Notes: generated from the letters alone by a model not told the origin. DNA of 64,000 nt from an uncultured Prevotella sp. (GCA_900550035.1 URQS01000005.1:1-64000), one strand, 5' to 3'; positions 43,470-52,865 are shown, counted from the first letter of the stretch. A program made the numbers and translations.

Positions 43470-44063
43470 ATGAAGATACTACCAGCCAATCCAACGCATG
43501 CCGCCGACATCGCGCGGCTCATCATTACGGCTATGACCGACGAGTGCTGCCAGTTTCTTGTAGGACCTGAGCACACGCTCGATGATTTCCACAATACCAT
43601 GCTCCGACTTGTGCTTATGGACGATTCGCAGTACAGCTGGCGCAACGCATTTGTTGCTGTCGACGACGAGGCGAGTCCTGACGACATCGAGAAGGCTCCC
43701 GTGGCAGGTGCCATTGTGGGATATGACGGCAAGGACCTGCACCGTCTGCGCCGCAGATTCCAGGAGGCTGCCATGGCCGACTGGCAGATGGACTACTCCA
43801 ACATGGACGACGAGACCGCCGAGGGCGAATTCTATCTTGACTCGCTCGCCGTATATCCTCACTATCGCAAGCGCGGCATAGCCTCGCAACTGCTCAATCG
43901 TTTCATCGAACATGCTGCAAGTCTCGGACTGCCTGCCGCCCTGCTCGTGGACAAGGGCAACCCCTCAGCCGAACGTCTGTACACCTCGTTGGGTTTCGAG
44001 TATTGCAACGACGCCACATGGGGCGGACACGCCATGCGGCATCTTTTGCATAAATTAAAGTAA
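43470..44063 (+). CDS. GNAT-family N-acetyltransferase
   Basis: A 197-residue acetyltransferase. The acetyl-CoA motif A is LDSLAVYPHYRKRGIASQLL (around residues 118-137), with motif B following (GLPAALLVDKGNPSAERLYT, SLGFEY). Substrate unknown. It ends exactly where an IS66-type coding fragment begins in the same strand, so its 3' boundary is also the boundary of the island. Confidence 0.88.
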   Translation: MKILPANPTHAADIARLIITAMTDECCQFLVGPEHTLDDFHNTMLRLVLMDDSQYSWRNAFVAVDDEASPDDIEKAPVAGAIVGYDGKDLHRLRRRFQEAAMADWQMDYSNMDDETAEGEFYLDSLAVYPHYRKRGIASQLLNRFIEHAASLGLPAALLVDKGNPSAERLYTSLGFEYCNDATWGGHAMRHLLHKLK

Positions 44064-44283
44064 GGAGAGTATATCGCTTTTCTTCGGGTCGCATACAGGT
44101 GCCAAACGGGCAGCCATGTTCTATTCGCTTGCATGCTCCTGCAGACTGCAAGGTGTTAACTTCTTTGAATATATATCCGATGTCATCAACAAAGCAGCAA
44201 CACTGCCGCCAAGAACACCGATAAGCAAGTACCGGGAATTACTGCCGGACAAATGGAAACAAAAAAATATCGCTCAAGAATAA
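44062..44283 (+). mobile_element. IS66-family transposase, C-terminal relic
   Basis: Seventy-three codons without a start: LFFGSHTGAKRAAMFYSLAC, then RLQGVNFFEYISDVINKAAT and the terminal TPISKYRELLPDKWKQKNIA, the recognisable end of an IS66 TnpC protein. The catalytic domain is missing. About 60 bp of it recur at 55065-55123 in the opposite orientation. It marks the left flank of the AT-rich peptide-secretion island. Confidence 0.85.
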
Positions 44284-44303
44284 AAACTTGAGCGATATTT
44301 TTT
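44262..44303. terminator. Hairpin at the end of the IS66 relic
   Basis: aaaaaatatcgctcaag pairs perfectly with cttgagcgatatttttt around an 8-nt loop. It overlaps the transposase stop and can work in both directions. Confidence 0.8.
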
Positions 44304-44314
44304 GATATATACTA

Positions 44315-44330
44315 GCATCGCGGATACGCT
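44315..44330 (+). repeat. 16-bp direct repeat flanking the island, left copy
   Basis: gcatcgcggatacgct is identical to 55128-55143 in the same orientation. The two copies bracket the AT-rich island. Confidence 0.7.
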
Positions 44331-44535
44331 TACCTGCAATCCGCCGAAGGTGGATTCTCTGTTCAAGCGAAAAGAACAAGTTGTGTCTTTGTCTGACAGA
44401 AATTCTTCTGACCGACAAAAACCAACCTGCACTCCCGTACGGTAGGAAGCTTTCCTCCAAAGTCGGAAATATTCAGATAGTCGGCCAGCATAATCCAGCC
44501 TGTTGCATGCTCCTTCTGCAGCCAGATTTCAAAAA
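44331..44535 (-). other. Non-coding or decayed stretch between island edge and HlyD fragment
   Basis: About 205 bp with no gene I can support. A minus-strand frame stays open for about 55 codons (WLQKEHATGWIMLADYLNIS, then DFGGKLPTVRE) but has no start and no recognised family. It may be the sequence that replaced the rest of the HlyD gene. Confidence 0.35.
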
Positions 44536-44733
44536 TCACATCAATAAATGCTGTAAAATGCTTTCACCATGTGAATGAGGATAAGGCACGAAGCAGACAA
44601 CTAACAATAGTGCCAAAAATATGGCTACGATTATTACCGTCCCCCATTTTACAAGCGACGGAGGAATTTCGCCTAAAAGATCGCGGACTTTCTCTGAACG
44701 TAATTCTATATCACTGGGTCTCTTCTTTCTCAT
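44536..44733 (-). pseudogene. HlyD-family secretion adaptor, truncated after its membrane helix
   Basis: Only 65 residues: IELRSEKVRDLLGEIPPSLV, then a membrane helix (about 28-49, WGTVIIVAIFLALLLVVCFV) and PYPHSHGESILQHLLM before a stop. This matches the first 60 residues of Bacteroidetes peptide-exporter adaptors, which are usually about 400 or more residues. The long coiled coil and lipoyl and barrel domains are gone. It is the last gene of the peptide operon, 46 bp after the C39 transporter. Either it is dead or a remote adaptor substitutes. Confidence 0.8.
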
Positions 44734-44779
44734 ATTCTTATTCTATAATTGTTAATACTACCGATAATAAGTTAGCTAT

Positions 44780-46990
44780 TCAGTTTCCAAGCTCAAGCTG
44801 ATTCTTGACTAAGTTATAGTATGCGCCTCTCTTTTCAATAAGAGAAGCATGATTGCCGATTTCAACTATCTTTCCTCCATCGACAACAATGATTTGGTCA
44901 GCATTTTTTACTGTCGATAAACGATGTGCCACCACAACTACTGTACGTCCTTTATAGAATTCGTTCAAGTTTTCTACTATTGCCTTTTCGTTTCTGGCAT
45001 CAAGAGCATTAGTGGCTTCGTCTAAGAAAATAAAATCAGGCTTCTTATAGACTGCGCGAGCTATAAGTATGCGTTGCTTCTGGCCTTGGCTCAGTCCGAC
45101 TCCGTCACGCCCGATAAGAGTGTTGTATTTCAATGGGAGCGACATTATATAATCATGTATGTTGGCTATCCGTGCGGCCTGTTCCAAACGCTCCACATCC
45201 ACTTCTCCGTCATCGACAGCGATATTCCGGGCTATGGACTCGGAGAATATTACTCCGTCCTGCATGACCACTCCACAATGGCGACGCCACCACTTGAGGT
45301 TGTATTCATTAATGTTTCGTCCTGCTATAGAGATCGAACCGGCTATAACCCGATAATAACCGAGCATAAGTTTAATTAGGGTGGTTTTTCCACTTCCCGA
45401 CGCTCCGACAATAGCAGTCACTTTTCCAGATTGTATGTTAAATGAAACATCCTCAAGCGTCTTCTTCAAAGCATGAGGATCGTATTTGAAATCTATACCT
45501 TCAATCCTGATTGACTTTTCAGCATCAAATGCTTTTGCCTGATTCTCTTTGGATCCCTCGTTTTTACCTTCATGAATCTCGTTGATTCGTTCAAGGGAGA
45601 TTTTCACATCCTGCAAAGAATAGATGAATGTCATAAATTGCTCAATCGGGGAGTTGAGCTGCCCCACGATATACTGGATGGCAAGCATCGCGCCAAGTGT
45701 AATCTGACCGTTTATCACAGCAGTCGCAGCAAAAACTGTTATCAATATGTTCTTGACCTCATTGATGAATATGGAACCAGCCTCCTGTGTCTGTTGTAGT
45801 TTAAGCGATTTCATTTGAACTTTAAACAAGTCGGCCTGTATGTCTTCCCATTCCCACCGCCTACGCTGCTCACAGTCCTGCAGCTTTATCTCCTGCATCG
45901 ACGTGATAAACTGGTATGTTTTGTTTTGGTTAATCGCCTGTTGCTCGAATAACTCATAATCAAGCACTTTCCGACGTCGTAGGAATGAGGATATCCATAA
46001 TCCATAAGCAATGCTGCCAGTAACAAAAATCCCAAATATTATTTTATCGAAAATAAGCAGGACAATACCAAATATCATGAAACTTAAGAAAGTGAAAACT
46101 ATATTCAATACCTGTCCCGTAAGGAATTTCTGTACACGTGAATGGTCTCCTATGCGCTGCAACAAATCGCCCATGAGTTTTGTGTCAAAAAACGACATTG
46201 GTAGCTTCAGCAACTTAATGAAGAAATCACTAACCAATGAAATGTTTATTCGCATGGAGATGTGAAGCAATAGCCAGCGACGTATAAAATCAGTGGCAGT
46301 ACGCCCTATAACAATCATCAGTTCGCCCAATAGTACAAGCCATATAAAGCCTATATCACCATTTTTGATTCCTACATCAACGATAGCTTGAGTTAGAAAA
46401 GGCAAAATCAACTGTAGGATGCAACCCAACAGCAGACCAAGTATAATTTGAACAAAATACTTTCTGTATTGTTTTATGTATTCCAACAGATATCTAAAAG
46501 ATCTTTTTTTAGGTACATGCTCTGCCATTTGTTTATGGAAACTTTCAGTTGGTATCAGCTCCATTACGATTCCACATGGTTCTCCATCATATTCTGAGCT
46601 AATCCAATGATCTTCAAATTCTTTTCTTGAATAAGAAATCAATCCCTTTCCAGGATCTGCAATTTGGTAGTGTTTTCCATTTTTTGAGATACTATAAAGA
46701 ACTACGAAATGATTTTGGTTCCAGTGCAAGATACATGGAAGAACTATTTTATTAAGTTCGTCAGTGGAAGCAGCCACAGTTATTGTGTTTAGTCCGATAC
46801 TTTTTGCACCGTCCGTAATCCCAAGCATTGACACTCCTGTGATATTTGCATGGCAGAAACTGTCAAGATATTCAAGACTATAGCTTTTCCCATAGTGATG
46901 GCATATCATTGAAAGACACGACACTCCACACTGCATGGAGTCATGCTGTTTTATCCATTTAAATTTATTGCTATTAAGAATCCACTTCAT
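44780..46990 (-). CDS. C39-peptidase-containing ABC peptide exporter
   Basis: A 736-residue transporter that should cleave Gly-Gly leaders and export the peptide. The N-terminal C39 peptidase has the catalytic Cys in KQHDSMQCGVSCLSMICHHY, His in LHWNQNHFVVLYS and Asp in YQIADPGKG. Six membrane helices follow (about 170-430), then an ABC ATPase: Walker A VGASGSGKTTLIKL, signature VGLSQGQKQRILIARA, Walker B DFIFLDEATNALD and switch His VVVAHRLST. All catalytic residues are present. Its first codon overlaps the end of the upstream receptor-like gene by 4 bp. Confidence 0.95.
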   Translation of the reverse strand: MKWILNSNKFKWIKQHDSMQCGVSCLSMICHHYGKSYSLEYLDSFCHANITGVSMLGITDGAKSIGLNTITVAASTDELNKIVLPCILHWNQNHFVVLYSISKNGKHYQIADPGKGLISYSRKEFEDHWISSEYDGEPCGIVMELIPTESFHKQMAEHVPKKRSFRYLLEYIKQYRKYFVQIILGLLLGCILQLILPFLTQAIVDVGIKNGDIGFIWLVLLGELMIVIGRTATDFIRRWLLLHISMRINISLVSDFFIKLLKLPMSFFDTKLMGDLLQRIGDHSRVQKFLTGQVLNIVFTFLSFMIFGIVLLIFDKIIFGIFVTGSIAYGLWISSFLRRRKVLDYELFEQQAINQNKTYQFITSMQEIKLQDCEQRRRWEWEDIQADLFKVQMKSLKLQQTQEAGSIFINEVKNILITVFAATAVINGQITLGAMLAIQYIVGQLNSPIEQFMTFIYSLQDVKISLERINEIHEGKNEGSKENQAKAFDAEKSIRIEGIDFKYDPHALKKTLEDVSFNIQSGKVTAIVGASGSGKTTLIKLMLGYYRVIAGSISIAGRNINEYNLKWWRRHCGVVMQDGVIFSESIARNIAVDDGEVDVERLEQAARIANIHDYIMSLPLKYNTLIGRDGVGLSQGQKQRILIARAVYKKPDFIFLDEATNALDARNEKAIVENLNEFYKGRTVVVVAHRLSTVKNADQIIVVDGGKIVEIGNHASLIEKRGAYYNLVKNQLELGN

Positions 46991-49572
46991 TTTTTAAGGT
47001 ATATTGAAATCATAAATTCACGTCCACGGAGTTTGTTTGAACGTTCATATTTCGATAAGGTACCATATGAGGTATAACTGTACTCTTTTTTATTAAGCAA
47101 GTTGGTGATTGAAGCAGAAACCTCTATACGTTTGCTTATGTTGAAAGTAAGTTTTGTGTCAAGTATAAACATTTTCTTGTAGTGTCCTTCTTCAATCTGA
47201 TTACGATAAAATTCTCCTCCGGTAGTCCATGTTATTAAGGAGCATGGCGTGACTGTCATGCTTCCTGAATAAATGAATTTGTTGGAACTGCGACTTGGCA
47301 TATCTGATATTTTCAACATAGATTTTTCCCATGAAAAACGAAAATTCCAATTTAATAAAGTCAAAATGTTGCCGTTAACGAAAGGCGACAATGAAAACGA
47401 ATCATTATTATAATCAGTCTTAAAGCCTTGCGACAACAAACTATTTTCCCTTCTTATATAGTTTCCTTTCAATCCTATTACACCTCTCATGAAATCAAGG
47501 GTTTTGCTTACGTTAAGATATGCCATGGCATTGCGTGAATCTGATGGCATGGATTTATAGGAGTAGAAAACATAATCATCTATGAAGTCCTGAACAGTTC
47601 CGAATTTTGACTTATTCCATCCATAACTACCTAAAGCCATTATGAATATTCCTCTTGGTGCATTTCTATACTTAAAAGTGGCAGAAAGGGATTGTCCAGA
47701 GGAGGTATAATAATCGTCAATTCCAGAACTGAATGAACGGTAATCTGTGAGTATAGAAGATGTGTGAATGTCATGCAATGATGCAGGAGAACGTCTTGCA
47801 CTCCCACGTAAAGTAAGCGACATCCTCGGCGTGAAACGAAACCTTGCCGTAAGAGAAGGAGAAAGAAAACTTTCCGTGCGATTGTTCATAACTCCAGAAA
47901 AGAAATAAGAATAAATATTAACAGGAAAATTTAGGGTAAGATCAAGTTTTTGGTAACTCCATTCAAATTTTGGAGATACAAATACACGCAGATAATCAGT
48001 GGTAAGCGCTTCTGCTCCTACCAAGTCTGCTATATCTACACCGAACAAATTAGTATTAAGTTTTCTGAAATACCCCGATAACCCTGCGTCAAGAGATAGC
48101 AAAACCTTGTTGAATACAAAACCAAGTGATGCTCTTTCGTCAGTGTATAGAGAGTGTTGCTTTATGTTTTGCCCGTAACTATTTCCGTTACGATTTATTG
48201 TCAGCTTTTCCGGAATTAAGTTCCATTCGTTACGACTTGCGAAAGTGACAAGTTTGTTATTGCCGAAGCGTTTGATTATTTTTAAGAGATTGCTTACTGA
48301 GTATTCCTGTATTTGTGTTGACTGAATATTGGGCAATGACCCAATGGTATTCAGCGTCAAATCGTTACATGATATATCAGTGGATAAAGTATTGTTGAGA
48401 AAATATGTTTTTTCGTTTGCTTCATATATGAACTTTCCGGTTATGGCATCTCTACGAGATAGCGAGTTCTTGTTTTCAAATATGATTTTATCTCCCGATT
48501 CAAGAAAGTAGGTTGTAGAACTTGCACCATGTGCCGAAACACGGTCGTAGTTATAGTCTACCTGTGCTCTGAATTCACTGCCTTTAGCTGTTTTCAGTAA
48601 ATGACTTGAAGACACCATCCATGAACGGTTGAAATAACTTCTGTTACGTTGTAAGTTTGGTGTAACGGGTGTTGATAGAGAAACATATCCATCTATTGTT
48701 TCATTCTGTCTGTCAGAAATGAAATCCATAAGTTGATTCGACAAATTCTGTCCAACATTGTTTCCTTTGAATGTGGTTATCATCTGGTATTTTCCAGTTA
48801 CCATCATTGTGAAGATGTCTCCTTGCCAAAGTAATCCTTTCGGTTGTTCAGAGAAACCTTCTGCCAATGTACCGTGAACAAGAAGTGTTGCCTTTGACTT
48901 GTTCTTCATCTTCAGATTTATTGCAGCTTGATCAGAAAAACTCAATCCGCGTAGTACCTGCATCGGCTGATGATTTTCCATAACTTCTACAGCACCGATA
49001 TCATCGTATGATATGCCGTTTGTTGCTATTCCATACTTTCCGCCTAAAAGGTCATTTCCCTCAATATAAAATTTATTTATGTCGATGCCTTGGTATTGTA
49101 TCTTACCGTTATTCGTCACATCAATCCCGGGCATGCGTTTCAATACATCCCCAATAGTCCGGTCTTGTCTCTGTGCGAAACTATTCACAGTATATGTAAT
49201 TGTATCACCATTCTCTTGTATGCGATTAGCTTTGACAACGACTTCTTGTAGTTGTAATGCTCCCTTTTCCATCTTTATTACCAATGGTTTACCATCAAGA
49301 GCTAAAGGAGCCGAATATGACTTATAACCAATCATTGCAGCGCTTATGGATAGTTTTTCGCTCGTTGAGGATAGTTTGATGGAGAAGTGACCATTAGGGG
49401 CACTGACACCGTATGCCAATATCTTGCCATTGGCATCTTTTATTAGAATATTAGCACCCGATATTGGTGATTTGTCAGATGTCTGGACAACAGAACCTGT
49501 TATAATGTTTTCAGCAGAGACATTTAGAAAGCCTGTCATTATTGTGAATATGAGCACAAATAATATTTTCAT
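46987..49572 (-). CDS. TonB-receptor-like outer-membrane beta-barrel protein
   Basis: An 861-residue outer-membrane protein: signal peptide (1-20), carboxypeptidase-like regulatory domain (about 24-105, GSVVQTSDKSPISGANILIK), a plug-like domain (LQLQEVVVKANRIQENGDTI; TIGDVLKRMPGIDVTNNGKI; IEGNDLLGGKYGIATNGISY), and a barrel with the final hydrophobic strand GREFMISIYLKK. It resembles plug-barrel proteins found beside GLPGLI genes in Bacteroidetes rather than nutrient SusC proteins. Position between the precursor and the exporter suggests peptide passage, receptor or immunity work at the outer membrane; this is inference. Confidence 0.82.
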   Translation of the reverse strand: MKILFVLIFTIMTGFLNVSAENIITGSVVQTSDKSPISGANILIKDANGKILAYGVSAPNGHFSIKLSSTSEKLSISAAMIGYKSYSAPLALDGKPLVIKMEKGALQLQEVVVKANRIQENGDTITYTVNSFAQRQDRTIGDVLKRMPGIDVTNNGKIQYQGIDINKFYIEGNDLLGGKYGIATNGISYDDIGAVEVMENHQPMQVLRGLSFSDQAAINLKMKNKSKATLLVHGTLAEGFSEQPKGLLWQGDIFTMMVTGKYQMITTFKGNNVGQNLSNQLMDFISDRQNETIDGYVSLSTPVTPNLQRNRSYFNRSWMVSSSHLLKTAKGSEFRAQVDYNYDRVSAHGASSTTYFLESGDKIIFENKNSLSRRDAITGKFIYEANEKTYFLNNTLSTDISCNDLTLNTIGSLPNIQSTQIQEYSVSNLLKIIKRFGNNKLVTFASRNEWNLIPEKLTINRNGNSYGQNIKQHSLYTDERASLGFVFNKVLLSLDAGLSGYFRKLNTNLFGVDIADLVGAEALTTDYLRVFVSPKFEWSYQKLDLTLNFPVNIYSYFFSGVMNNRTESFLSPSLTARFRFTPRMSLTLRGSARRSPASLHDIHTSSILTDYRSFSSGIDDYYTSSGQSLSATFKYRNAPRGIFIMALGSYGWNKSKFGTVQDFIDDYVFYSYKSMPSDSRNAMAYLNVSKTLDFMRGVIGLKGNYIRRENSLLSQGFKTDYNNDSFSLSPFVNGNILTLLNWNFRFSWEKSMLKISDMPSRSSNKFIYSGSMTVTPCSLITWTTGGEFYRNQIEEGHYKKMFILDTKLTFNISKRIEVSASITNLLNKKEYSYTSYGTLSKYERSNKLRGREFMISIYLKK

Positions 49573-49581
49573 ATAATTGGA

Positions 49582-50418
49582 TTATTTTGATACATGAGGA
49601 TAATCTCTCTCTTGAAAATCATATTGAGCATCGGAGGGAATATATTGAGTAGAATTGCCATGTAGTGTATTCATAGAAAAAGCGAAATTGCCTTTGATAT
49701 ATTCCTTATACATCTTCTGAAGATATTCCTCCCTAAACTTCAATTTGTAGGGTCTGTTTTTTATATATAGTCTTATGCCTACAGGTTGTAAGTTTTGAGT
49801 ATAAAGACATATTGCTTTATACGTATAATGATTTTTTTCATCGTTTGCTTCAAGAACAAGTCCTGGCAGCCCGAATAATTTCCATGGTCCTTCATTTATA
49901 GGGATGTCGGGTGTAAACCAAACTTTCCAAACACGTCCTCTATAATTACATGTAGCAAGTTGACATATATAGCCTATAATCTCTTTTGTCTCTGATGCAA
50001 GTTCCCAGACAGGATGCTCTGTATGTTCTATATACGAGTAAGCATCTCCTGCTATTTTCCTATATACCATAGTCTCGCCATCGTTAATATTGCGAAATAG
50101 AAATTCTCGTTCAATACCACCAATAGGTTTATACTCTGATTGCCCAACTGGATTCATTTCCCTATGTAGTTTTTCATAAAGAGCATAATTAGTTTGTAGT
50201 AGGGAATCAGCCCACATTCTTTTAGTAGGATAAAACATAGCGGAAGTTTTACCGACTCTCAAAGTCATAAGGTCGGAATAACTTCGATACTTCAAAGTGT
50301 CTGTTACTGTAGTTTTAATGTAATGAACTTCAAGTATGGCAGACTCCTTATTTTTAATAATTTGTGCTCCCATATTTGTTGTTACAAAAAGCGACAGGAA
50401 TAAACTGATATATTTCAT
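49582..50418 (-). CDS. GLPGLI-family exported protein
   Basis: A 278-residue protein with a signal peptide (residues 1-17). The family's namesake motif appears as EGPWKLFGLPGLVLEANDEK at about residues 178-197, with the usual preceding VWKVWFTPDIPI. GLPGLI proteins accompany TonB-like outer-membrane proteins in Bacteroidetes and have no proven function. It lies 10 bp before the receptor-like gene and 85 bp after the peptide precursor. Confidence 0.88.
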   Translation of the reverse strand: MKYISLFLSLFVTTNMGAQIIKNKESAILEVHYIKTTVTDTLKYRSYSDLMTLRVGKTSAMFYPTKRMWADSLLQTNYALYEKLHREMNPVGQSEYKPIGGIEREFLFRNINDGETMVYRKIAGDAYSYIEHTEHPVWELASETKEIIGYICQLATCNYRGRVWKVWFTPDIPINEGPWKLFGLPGLVLEANDEKNHYTYKAICLYTQNLQPVGIRLYIKNRPYKLKFREEYLQKMYKEYIKGNFAFSMNTLHGNSTQYIPSDAQYDFQERDYPHVSK

Positions 50419-50503
50419 ACGTATAATCGTTATTTAATAAATCTGTTAAGGTATAGGATGCAATTCATGTTCTGTATAACATCCTATACCAAAAGAGGGT
50501 TAA

Positions 50504-50695
50504 TTAGGCTGCTCCTGCACACGCTTCGAAGCGATCTGACCAATCATCCCAGTAAGCATCTTCCTGCTCTTTGTTACCACTGTTTTGATGAGTACTAGCT
50601 TCATGTTGAAGTTGTTTCATGCAGTTGTCCTCTGCTGAACCACCGTTGAGAGCAATTAGCTCAATAGACATAATCTTTTTCATGATTTTATCCAT
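50504..50695 (-). CDS. Secreted-peptide precursor with double-glycine leader
   Basis: Sixty-three codons. The leader MDKIMKKIMSIELIALNGG ends in a Gly-Gly typical of C39-processed peptides, and the peptidase-exporter is in the same operon. Cleavage after GG leaves 44 residues: SAEDNCMKQLQHEASTHQNS, then GNKEQEDAYWDDWSDRFEAC and AGAA. It has two cysteines (positions 6 and 40 of the mature part), 10 acidic and 3 basic residues, and no membrane-active helix. ATG 50683 (MKKIMS) is an alternative start closer to family leaders. Function as bacteriocin or signal is inferred. Confidence 0.8.
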   Translation of the reverse strand: MDKIMKKIMSIELIALNGGSAEDNCMKQLQHEASTHQNSGNKEQEDAYWDDWSDRFEACAGAA

Positions 50696-50773
50696 TACAA
50701 ATATTATACACCTCTTACACGCGGGTGATTTTGCGTTTACTGGTTTATACCAATTTCATCTATAATGACATTA

Positions 50774-52306
50774 TTATTTCCATTGCAACATATCAGATAT
50801 TATGAATTTAAGATCGCTGGTAGTATATATTGGAGAAAGTAACCTTCTATTTAAAAAAATCTGAGGAAATCTAGAAATATTTTCATGTTCTATTTGTTGA
50901 TTGAAATAATTGCAAATTTTATAGATTTTATCATCATAAATAGTTTTTTTGTGGACACATTGCAAGTCTTGAATCTGCTCATTACTCCATAACTGTAAAG
51001 CTTCAAAAAAATTATTTTTATCAGAGATATATTCTTGAACCCATATCTTTATTTTTTCTGAGTCTTGACTTATCGACTTTCCAAGTACAATATTCCACCG
51101 AATTTGAGATTCTTTTTCAATCAGTAAAAGGAGTTCGAAAACAACTTTGCGACAATGTTTGCAACTTGGGGATATAATTGTAGTAATATTTATTGAAGCG
51201 TCTTCTTTGCCGAACCACATTGGTGTTGTAGCTATTTCAATCTGTGAACTTTCCAATAATATAATCTCAGGTTTACGTTTCAATTTGAGCAGTTGAATTG
51301 TTGTATTTAATTGTTCTTGTTGTTTTAAATGAAAATGTTCGTAAAATTGCAAAAAGTATAATATACAAACATTTATAATTCCCAACACAACAAGCATCCT
51401 CATGTTTATGGGATATTTTGGTATCCATACAAACAAAAGTGCTTCTAAAAAAACACATATCAAAACTATCAAGCATAAAGGGCAGATTTTTTTTACTTTA
51501 ATCTGACCATATACAGAATAGATTGTTATTGGTATTAAAACAATTACAGGAAGTAGATATACTGTATTTAAGATGTTGTTTATTTCTAACATAAGAGAGA
51601 GTATTATACAGATTAGTTGTGATATGAAGAAAGACAATGCCATATTATTCATACTAAATCCTTTCCAAACACCATAATAAGAATTTTCTACTGCATCACA
51701 ATCTGTTATGGATGATTTATGACAAATCTTTTCGATAACGCCTATTTTTGATATGTTCTTCCGCCAATATATACATAGACTTACAATAACGCCAATTATA
51801 ATGGGAGAAAAATAGATAAATATAATATCCAATTGTCTCATAATTGTATATGTGACAATTGTTACTATAATAGTCAGTAAGAGTAATGGTATTTCGTCTT
51901 TTATAAAGCCGTTTCTTGCTATACGAGAATTGGTATATATAACAACACCATCCCATATACTCTCTAGATATTTTTTGTTTTTTGTTTCCCATTTGTTGTT
52001 TTTCGGGTTTAATACCTTTAGACAATTTAATCTAGAATCCCATTTAGATATAATTAGTGTTTCTTGGAATTTCAAAGCTAAATGAAGTAAAAAGGGAGAT
52101 TCTAAATTCTTCAAATAATCCCAATTACATTGTCCAACTTGAACGTGCACGTTTGAATATTGTAATGTTTGTACAACAGACAATAAGTTTGGATATTTAG
52201 GAGATGACTCCAAAAATATCCTAACATCATTTTCGTTTATACCTTGTACAAACAAACGACTGTATTTAATAATTGTTTGGGATAATATGTTCATGCAATT
52301 TAACAT
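50774..52306 (-). CDS. VKOR/thioredoxin fusion disulfide-forming protein with C39-like N-terminus
   Basis: A 510-residue protein in three parts. Residues 5-130 resemble an inactive C39-like domain (FLESSPKYPNLLSVVQTLQY; GVVIYT). Residues 135-330 are a membrane vitamin-K-epoxide-reductase domain with Cys in CHKSSITDCDAVENS and the CPLC pair in KKICPLCLIVL. The C-terminal 150 residues are a DsbA/thioredoxin-like domain with CKHC in TTIISPSCKHCRKVVFELLL. Such fusions oxidise thiols at the membrane. It directly precedes the two-cysteine precursor, so the disulfide of that peptide is the likely substrate. Confidence 0.85.
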   Translation of the reverse strand: MLNCMNILSQTIIKYSRLFVQGINENDVRIFLESSPKYPNLLSVVQTLQYSNVHVQVGQCNWDYLKNLESPFLLHLALKFQETLIISKWDSRLNCLKVLNPKNNKWETKNKKYLESIWDGVVIYTNSRIARNGFIKDEIPLLLLTIIVTIVTYTIMRQLDIIFIYFSPIIIGVIVSLCIYWRKNISKIGVIEKICHKSSITDCDAVENSYYGVWKGFSMNNMALSFFISQLICIILSLMLEINNILNTVYLLPVIVLIPITIYSVYGQIKVKKICPLCLIVLICVFLEALLFVWIPKYPINMRMLVVLGIINVCILYFLQFYEHFHLKQQEQLNTTIQLLKLKRKPEIILLESSQIEIATTPMWFGKEDASINITTIISPSCKHCRKVVFELLLLIEKESQIRWNIVLGKSISQDSEKIKIWVQEYISDKNNFFEALQLWSNEQIQDLQCVHKKTIYDDKIYKICNYFNQQIEHENISRFPQIFLNRRLLSPIYTTSDLKFIISDMLQWK

Positions 52307-52435
52307 TAGTGCGTAAAACCTTGAGATCTATAAAGTTGCTGATAAACAGCCACTAAATCTTTTTTAAAAGTTTTGTTAAGTTGGTAAAGCCATCTGTTTC
52401 AAAGGATTACATTAGAATTGATAGGGTGTTTTTTA

Positions 52436-52798
52436 TTATGTTTCTATTTCTCCTTTTGCATACCATTCATCACCTTGTATAAGTATTATGTATGTAGCCG
52501 AAGTTTGAACTGTATAAGTTGTATTTATTATTGAAGAGTGGTCTACTAGAGTTCCATCTGCTTTGTAAAGAAAAATTTCAGCTATTAAAGATTCACTTCC
52601 GACAACTTCTATTCTATGTGTATCGGTATCATAAACAACTTCTATTGGTAAACGCATAGGTGCACGATTTACAGACAGGTTTTTCTCAGGAATATTTTTG
52701 TTATGTATTTCCATAAGAACACCACGTTGTTCTGCAAATGCAGCATGTGCCATTACCAATAGCAGTCCTGCCAAAATAATTACTTTTTTCATTCTCAT
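52436..52798 (-). CDS. Small exported DUF3244-family protein
   Basis: A 120-residue exported protein (signal peptide 1-22, AHAAFAEQ). The body (SVNRAPMRLPIEVVYDTDTH, VVGSESLIAEIFLYKADGTL, TYIILIQGDEWYAKGEIE) forms a single small beta-sandwich as in DUF3244 proteins. Function unknown. It stands first in the maturation operon downstream of repeated promoter elements; an immunity or partner role is possible. Confidence 0.75.
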   Translation of the reverse strand: MRMKKVIILAGLLLVMAHAAFAEQRGVLMEIHNKNIPEKNLSVNRAPMRLPIEVVYDTDTHRIEVVGSESLIAEIFLYKADGTLVDHSSIINTTYTVQTSATYIILIQGDEWYAKGEIET

Positions 52799-52865
52799 TT
52801 TAGTTATGGTTTATTGTTCTTAATTTGGCGTAAATTTACAACAAATAAAGTTTTCAAGCAAGTAT

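Noticed and set aside
44239..44460. A 73-codon minus-strand ORF next to the IS66 relic
   Set aside because: It crosses the 44262-44303 hairpin and is antisense to the transposase tail; no family resemblance.
46987..49572. SusC-type nutrient transporter
   Set aside because: No SusD partner is adjacent, and the plug motifs differ from SusC; its place in the peptide operon is a better guide.
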